Assembly: GCA_016401345.1 (NCBI GenBank)
Contig: JAEACG010000001.1
Location: 1,443,202 to 1,507,201 of the forward strand
Source of the DNA: Fictibacillus nanhaiensis
GTDB lineage: Bacteria > Bacillota > Bacilli > Bacillales > Fictibacillaceae
DNA: 64,000 bases
Direction: 5' to 3'
Shown here: in pieces, positions 59,806 through 64,000 of the stretch
Numbering within the stretch: the first letter of the stretch is position 1
How the letters are laid out: each line of letters starts with the position of its first letter
Position numbers and translations under genes: made by a program
Notes under the pieces: model-generated
The model's database searches: none
The model's input: the letters and a program-made list of their open reading frames with translations, nothing else
Told to the model about the DNA's origin: nothing

Positions 59806-61992
59806 TTAAGTGTGAATCAACGGCTCTAATAGTCCCATATCTAAACAGGCGCTGATTGATAATTTCTTTTCTTTGGATTGAAAGGTTAACGTCACGAATT
59901 CTTCACTGAGCTCAGTTATTTCTCCAGGTCCAAATACACGGTGAGTAATGGTGAGACCAACTTGTAATTCTTCCTTCTTTTTAATACTATTCGGATTGTA
60001 AGGAACGCCATTTATCTTTTTCACTTGCTTTTTTATGGGTTCAGATTTCATCAATCTTGTCGGATCTAATATGTTTTTTACATCCGTAACAAACACAGAC
60101 TCTTCAACTTTTTTCCCATCTCGATATGGATACGTAACTAAGGTTAATTGTTTCTTGGCACGAGTCATCCCTACGTAAAATAACCGAGCTGCTTCTTCTA
60201 ACAATAGATGGTCCGTGCAATCTTCTTTAGATGGTATGATTCCATCCACTACATCAATCATATACACTTTCTCAAATTCGAGCCCTTTAGCACTATGAAA
60301 GGTGGAAAGTGTTATAGCGTCATGCCCCTTTTTCCTTTTTGCAGTCTTCAAAACGACTTCAAGATGCTTCAGTCGTTTAGCAAATTCCTCTAGGCTTTTA
60401 AGATCTGTTGCAATTTCTTCTAGTGTGTTTAAGATGCCCACTAAATAATCCATTCGAAAGCCAAGGCTCTTACTGATCTTTTCAATTGCCTTGTCGTAAC
60501 CTAATCTATCTCTGATCACTCGTATAGCTATAAGAGGCTTCATATTTTTCATTTCTTTAAACGTTTCTTTACTTGTCTTCAGAAGTTTAACTTGATAATC
60601 CTGCAATTTCACATGATTTAGCAGATTATCAAATACAGAATCGTTATTGTTCAATTGCTTTAAAGCTAGCATCTGTTGCTTAGTTATATAACCATTAAAC
60701 TTCAAATGAATTTTTTCTAAAATGTCTGGCCGCTTATCGGTAAAGGCCATACGCATAAAATTCAATATATCTTGAACCACCCAATGTGAAAAGAAACGAT
60801 TATCGGCATCTTTCATATAAAAAGGAATTCCTGCACGATCAAAATCATTCATCAAACCAATGGATGACGAATTATTTCGATATAAGATGGCGATTTCTTT
60901 TAGATGAACATCGTCATTAAGTTCCTGGACCAAGTATTTTGATTGTTCCTTAAAATTCACGAGATGTTTCACTTCAATCGGTTGCTGCGAAGGATTTTGA
61001 GTGAACATATTTTTTTCATATCTATTTTTATTTCTTTTAATGAACGAATTAGCAACGTTAACAATTTCCTCAGATGAGCGATAGTTCTGCTCCATAAACA
61101 AAATAGATGCATCACTGTACTTTTCCTTAAATTTAAGTAAGTAGGAAGGCTCAGCACCTCTCCAGCTATAGATGGATTGGTCATCATCGGCCACAACACA
61201 TAAATTTCTATGAGTAGAAACCATTTTTTCTATAATGGAATGCTGCACAAGCGACGTATCCTGACTTTCATCCGTTAAGAAATAGTCGTATCGGTTTTGA
61301 TAGTGACTTAGCAACTTCTTATCCTTTTCTAATATGTCGTTACTCATCGTGAGCATATCATCAAAGTCTAACAATACATGATGCGGATCAGAACGCTTGA
61401 GTTCTTCATATTGTTTAAATATCTCTTCAGCCTGAGAAACATCACAAGAAACCTCTGACCACCGTTCGATAGGTATCACCTTATTTTTAATGTAACTGAT
61501 ATAGGTAGTCAGCTCATCCATTTGATCCTCGGTTATGTTCTCCCCTACAACAGACTTAAATAAATGCCTCAGCATAAGTTTTTTGTTGTATTGAAAGTTT
61601 CCTGCAGATCCTGCTTTTTCATCTGAATCGTGATCACCCTCTATAATTGTAAAAGGGATACCCAACTTTCTATAATGATTCCTGACTACCTCAAAAGCAA
61701 AGCTATGAATGGTCGAAAAGTCCACAGAAGGGAGATCAGGATAAAATTTTCCGAAACGCTCTTTCATATCATTGGCTGACGCCTTACTGAACGTAACAGC
61801 CTTTATACGAGAAGGATGTATTCCTTTTTCCATAATTAAATAACCGATTCTCATAATGACTGTGGTTGTTTTTCCAGAACCAGGTGAAGCAAGTAATAGA
61901 AGGGGTCCTTCTGTCTTCATAACAGCATTCTTTTGAACATCATTTAAAATAATGCCTAGATCATTTTTCATTTTATCGAAGAAATCTCTCAT
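59806..61992 (-). CDS. yjcD: UvrD/PcrA-like superfamily 1 helicase
   Basis: The 728-residue protein has the SF1 motifs in order: Walker A LLLASPGSGKTTTVIMRIGY, DESQDTSLVQHSII, VVADDDQSIYSWRG, EQNYRSSEEIVNVANSFI, TLSTFHSAKGLEFEKVYMID, LFYVGMTRAKKQLTLV. It unwinds DNA 3' to 5' in repair or replication restart. The size and a C-terminal Tudor-like tail (VGLTITHRVFGPGEITELSE) resemble YjcD of Bacillus subtilis more than PcrA. It is followed upstream by the tRNA cluster. Confidence 0.85.
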   Translation of the reverse strand: MRDFFDKMKNDLGIILNDVQKNAVMKTEGPLLLLASPGSGKTTTVIMRIGYLIMEKGIHPSRIKAVTFSKASANDMKERFGKFYPDLPSVDFSTIHSFAFEVVRNHYRKLGIPFTIIEGDHDSDEKAGSAGNFQYNKKLMLRHLFKSVVGENITEDQMDELTTYISYIKNKVIPIERWSEVSCDVSQAEEIFKQYEELKRSDPHHVLLDFDDMLTMSNDILEKDKKLLSHYQNRYDYFLTDESQDTSLVQHSIIEKMVSTHRNLCVVADDDQSIYSWRGAEPSYLLKFKEKYSDASILFMEQNYRSSEEIVNVANSFIKRNKNRYEKNMFTQNPSQQPIEVKHLVNFKEQSKYLVQELNDDVHLKEIAILYRNNSSSIGLMNDFDRAGIPFYMKDADNRFFSHWVVQDILNFMRMAFTDKRPDILEKIHLKFNGYITKQQMLALKQLNNNDSVFDNLLNHVKLQDYQVKLLKTSKETFKEMKNMKPLIAIRVIRDRLGYDKAIEKISKSLGFRMDYLVGILNTLEEIATDLKSLEEFAKRLKHLEVVLKTAKRKKGHDAITLSTFHSAKGLEFEKVYMIDVVDGIIPSKEDCTDHLLLEEAARLFYVGMTRAKKQLTLVTYPYRDGKKVEESVFVTDVKNILDPTRLMKSEPIKKQVKKINGVPYNPNSIKKKEELQVGLTITHRVFGPGEITELSEEFVTLTFQSKEKKLSISACLDMGLLEPLIHT

Positions 61993-62059
61993 TGATCAGT
62001 ACCCTTTCGTAACTTGAATATATTCATCGTTAATTGAAGTATAAAGTTTATAAGCAAAT

Positions 62060-62096
62060 AAAAAAACTCCCCACAAAGGTGAGAAGTCTTAAGTTT
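62060..62096 (-). terminator. terminator of the rrn-tRNA operon
   Basis: CTTCTCACC and TGGGGAG pair with one mismatch and are followed by seven T on the minus strand, after the last tRNA gene. Confidence 0.7.
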
Positions 62097-62117
62097 AAAT
62101 GTTAAGTTAAGTAAAAA

Positions 62118-62202
62118 TGGTACCGGTGGTCGGGGTCGAACCGACACTCCAGAAGGAACACGATTTTGAGTCGTGCGCGTCTGCCAATTCCGCCACACCG
62201 GC
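62118..62202 (-). tRNA. tRNA-Leu (CAA)
   Basis: 85 nt with a long variable arm, encoded CCA, anticodon CAA in the loop CTCAAAA. Last of 15 tRNAs behind the 5S gene. Confidence 0.95.
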
Positions 62203-62229
62203 ATTTGAATCTTTTTGAATTGGAATTTA

Positions 62230-62304
62230 TGGAGGCGGCACCCGGATTCGAACCGGGGGATAAGGGTTTTGCAGACCCGTGCCTTACCACTTGGCTATGC
62301 CGCC
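62230..62304 (-). tRNA. tRNA-Cys (GCA)
   Basis: 75 nt, encoded CCA, anticodon GCA; acceptor stem GGCGGCA/TGCCGCC. Confidence 0.95.
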
Positions 62305-62317
62305 AGAATATAAAAAA

Positions 62318-62392
62318 TGGAGCGGAAGACGGGATTCGAACCCGCGACCCCAACCTTGGCAAGGTTGTATTCTACCACTGAACTACTTCCGC
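62318..62392 (-). tRNA. tRNA-Gly (GCC)
   Basis: 75 nt, encoded CCA, anticodon GCC; T-loop GGTTCGAATCC. Confidence 0.95.
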
Positions 62393-62452
62393 AAACATTT
62401 AATTAACTTATAATATGTTGTTAAAATCATCTTATGTTATAAAAATAAAAAA

Positions 62453-62527
62453 TGGCTGGGCTAGCTGGATTCGAACCAACGCATGTCGCAGTCAAAGTGC
62501 GATGCCTTACCGCTTGGCTATAGCCCA
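62453..62527 (-). tRNA. tRNA-Gln (TTG)
   Basis: 75 nt, encoded CCA, anticodon TTG; acceptor stem TGGGCTA/TAGCCCA. Confidence 0.95.
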
Positions 62528-62536
62528 AAATTTAAA

Positions 62537-62613
62537 TGGGGCGGACGAGGGGAATCGAACCCCCGAATGTCGGAACCACAATCCGATGCGTTAACCACTT
62601 CGCCACGACCGCC
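62537..62613 (-). tRNA. tRNA-His (GTG)
   Basis: 77 nt including the extra 5' G that His tRNA needs, encoded CCA, anticodon GTG. The acceptor stem pairs GCGGTCG with CGTCCGC and has a T-T mismatch at the fifth pair. Confidence 0.93.
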
Positions 62614-62626
62614 ACAGTATTAAAAT

Positions 62627-62700
62627 TGGCAGGGGCAGTAGGAATCGAACCCACACCAAAGGTTTTGGAGACCTTCGTTCTACCTTTAAACTATGCCCCT
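62627..62700 (-). tRNA. tRNA-Trp (CCA)
   Basis: 74 nt, encoded CCA end, anticodon CCA in loop TCTCCAAAA. Confidence 0.95.
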
Positions 62701-62717
62701 ATATAAGGAATAAAAGA

Positions 62718-62802
62718 TGGTGGAGGGGGACGGATTCGAACCGCCGAACCCGGAGGGAGCGGATTTACAGTCCGCCGCGTTTAGCCACTTCGCTACCCCT
62801 CC
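62718..62802 (-). tRNA. tRNA-Tyr (GTA)
   Basis: 85 nt with a long variable arm, encoded CCA, anticodon GTA. Confidence 0.95.
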
Positions 62803-62884
62803 ACGAATGAAGACAGGTTTTATTATAAAACATAATCACCCTGTTTTTCAATAAGTTTTTTGTTCCAATTCAGGAAGAAAAAAC

Positions 62885-62960
<76 letters not shown>

Positions 62961-62968
62961 AAAAAAAA

Positions 62969-63044
<76 letters not shown>

Positions 63045-63088
63045 AAGAAAAAATTCTTGGTGTTGTAAAGCCACCGTTTAAATAAAAA

Positions 63089-63164
63089 TGGCGGACCCGA
63101 CCGGGGTCGAACCGGCGATCTCCTGCGTGACAGGCAGGCATGTTAACCACTACACCACGAGTCC
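63089..63164 (-). tRNA. tRNA-Asp (GTC)
   Basis: 76 nt, encoded CCA, anticodon GTC. Confidence 0.95.
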
Positions 63165-63168
63165 ATTA

Positions 63169-63254
63169 CATGAAATAAAATTGGTTGCACCCTAAGGGCA
63201 CTACAGATATTTCATGGTCAAGAAGTAATCTCGACGTTGTCCATGAAATAAAAT

Positions 63255-63261
<7 letters not shown>
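63169..63261 (-). repeat. 20-bp direct repeat scar beside tRNA-fMet
   Basis: CATGAAATAAAATTGGTTGC occurs at 63169-63188 and again at 63242-63261. The second copy includes the 3' end of the tRNA-fMet gene; the first repeats that end without a tRNA behind it. Confidence 0.8.
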
Positions 63262-63331
<70 letters not shown>

Positions 63332-63356
63332 ATGATATATATGATATAAAAGTTAA

Positions 63357-63432
63357 TGGTGGAGGATGACGGGTTCGAACCGCCGACCCCCTGCTTGTAA
63401 GGCAGGTGCTCTCCCAGCTGAGCTAATCCTCC
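63357..63432 (-). tRNA. tRNA-Val (TAC)
   Basis: 76 nt, encoded CCA, anticodon TAC. Confidence 0.95.
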
Positions 63433-63455
63433 ATATTAAAATCGTTATGTATAAG

Positions 63456-63530
63456 TGGTGACCCGTACGGGATTCGAACCCGTGTTACCGCCGTGAAAGG
63501 GCGGTGTCTTAACCGCTTGACCAACGGGCC
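63456..63530 (-). tRNA. tRNA-Glu (TTC)
   Basis: 75 nt, encoded CCA, anticodon TTC in loop CTTTCAC. Confidence 0.95.
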
Positions 63531-63559
63531 AGTTATTTTTTATTTAGAGAGTATGTATC

Positions 63560-63651
63560 TGGCGGAGAGCAAGGGATTCGAACCCTTGATACGGGGTTGA
63601 CCGTATACACGATTTCCAATCGTGCTCCTTCGACCTCTCGGACAGCTCTCC
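63560..63651 (-). tRNA. tRNA-Ser (GGA)
   Basis: 92 nt with a long variable arm, encoded CCA, anticodon GGA. Confidence 0.95.
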
Positions 63652-63655
63652 AATA

Positions 63656-63730
63656 TGGCTCCACAGGTAGGACTCGAACCTACGACCGATCGGTTAACAG
63701 CCGATAGCTCTACCACTGAGCTACTGTGGA
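63656..63730 (-). tRNA. tRNA-Asn (GTT)
   Basis: 75 nt, encoded CCA, anticodon GTT. First tRNA after the 5S gene. Confidence 0.95.
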
Positions 63731-63738
63731 ATATGTAT

Positions 63739-63860
<122 letters not shown>

Positions 63861-63917
63861 ATTATATTGAGAGATGTTCTCTCAAAACTAGATACGACGT
63901 TTCCAAACGTTATGCTT

Positions 63918-64000
63918 TTTAAGGATAAGCCCTCGACCGATTAGTATCTGTCAGCTCCACGTGTCACCACGCTTCCACACCAGACCTATCAACCTCATCA
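63918..64000 (-). rRNA. 23S ribosomal RNA, 3' end (partial)
   Basis: The last bases of the window match the conserved 3' end of Bacillus 23S rRNA (CAGATACTAATCGGTCGAGG). The gene continues beyond the right edge; the exact mature end is approximate. Confidence 0.92.

Noticed and set aside
61989..62381. Open frames overlapping the tRNA genes
   Set aside because: They run through tRNA-Leu, tRNA-Cys and tRNA-Gly sequences and have no start signals.

Overview
The window looks like the chromosome of a low-GC, endospore-forming member of the Bacillaceae. I would guess Fictibacillus or a close relative, but no marker here fixes the genus. The evidence is spoVR, prkA-yhbH, yhcW-yhcX, pgcA, an arsenic operon, a yrkD-J type persulfide operon, and a 15-gene tRNA cluster behind an rRNA operon. 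The tRNA order (Asn-Ser-Glu-Val-fMet-Asp-Phe-Thr-Tyr-Trp-His-Gln-Gly-Cys-Leu) is that of the Bacillus subtilis trnD cluster.

Left part (1 to about 27.7 kb): a composite mobile island that splits the sporulation gene spoVR. The promoter-proximal half (264 SpoVR codons plus two extra) lies at 27685-28485 and stops in an attachment-like sequence. At least three complete 3' halves (copies B, C and D), one running off the left edge (copy 1), and two decayed fragments lie further downstream on the same strand. Each complete copy is a unit of about 700 bp that starts at the same 11-bp core (GAAGGCTGGGC) and ends exactly at a hairpin terminator. The spaces between copies hold cargo: secreted and membrane proteins, small acidic proteins, two ECF sigma/anti-sigma pairs, and a DUF4238 gene. 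The interval next to the N-terminal half carries three large serine recombinases, an orphan SOS-boxed yolD, an excisionase-like DNA-binding protein, a 48-bp perfect palindrome with CCGAGA repeats, and a TrlF-like PHP-ATPase. Joining the two outer halves in silico gives a full SpoVR of about 469 residues. The opposite junction gives an attP-like dyad with perfect 10-bp arms. The layout recalls sporulation-gene intervening elements (skin in sigK, SPbeta in spsM) and, in its stacked cassettes, SCC elements.

Middle part (28.6-43.6 kb): a TolB-like secreted propeller; a divergent ars locus (arsC against arsR-arsB-arsI) with two matching operators; a YitT-like membrane protein; a CstR-controlled sulfur operon with five ATACC-N6-GGTAT operator-like sites; then pgcA, yhcX, a VOC protein, yhcW and a secreted metallo-beta-lactamase-fold protein.

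Right part (44-64 kb): the sporulation and stress genes yhbH and prkA, signal peptidase I, a class A penicillin-binding protein, trmL, a YhbB-like amidase, ogt, queG, a B3/B4-domain protein, a YhgE/Pip membrane protein, a UvrD-type helicase, the tRNA cluster, 5S rRNA and the 3' end of 23S rRNA. The rRNA operon is transcribed leftward.
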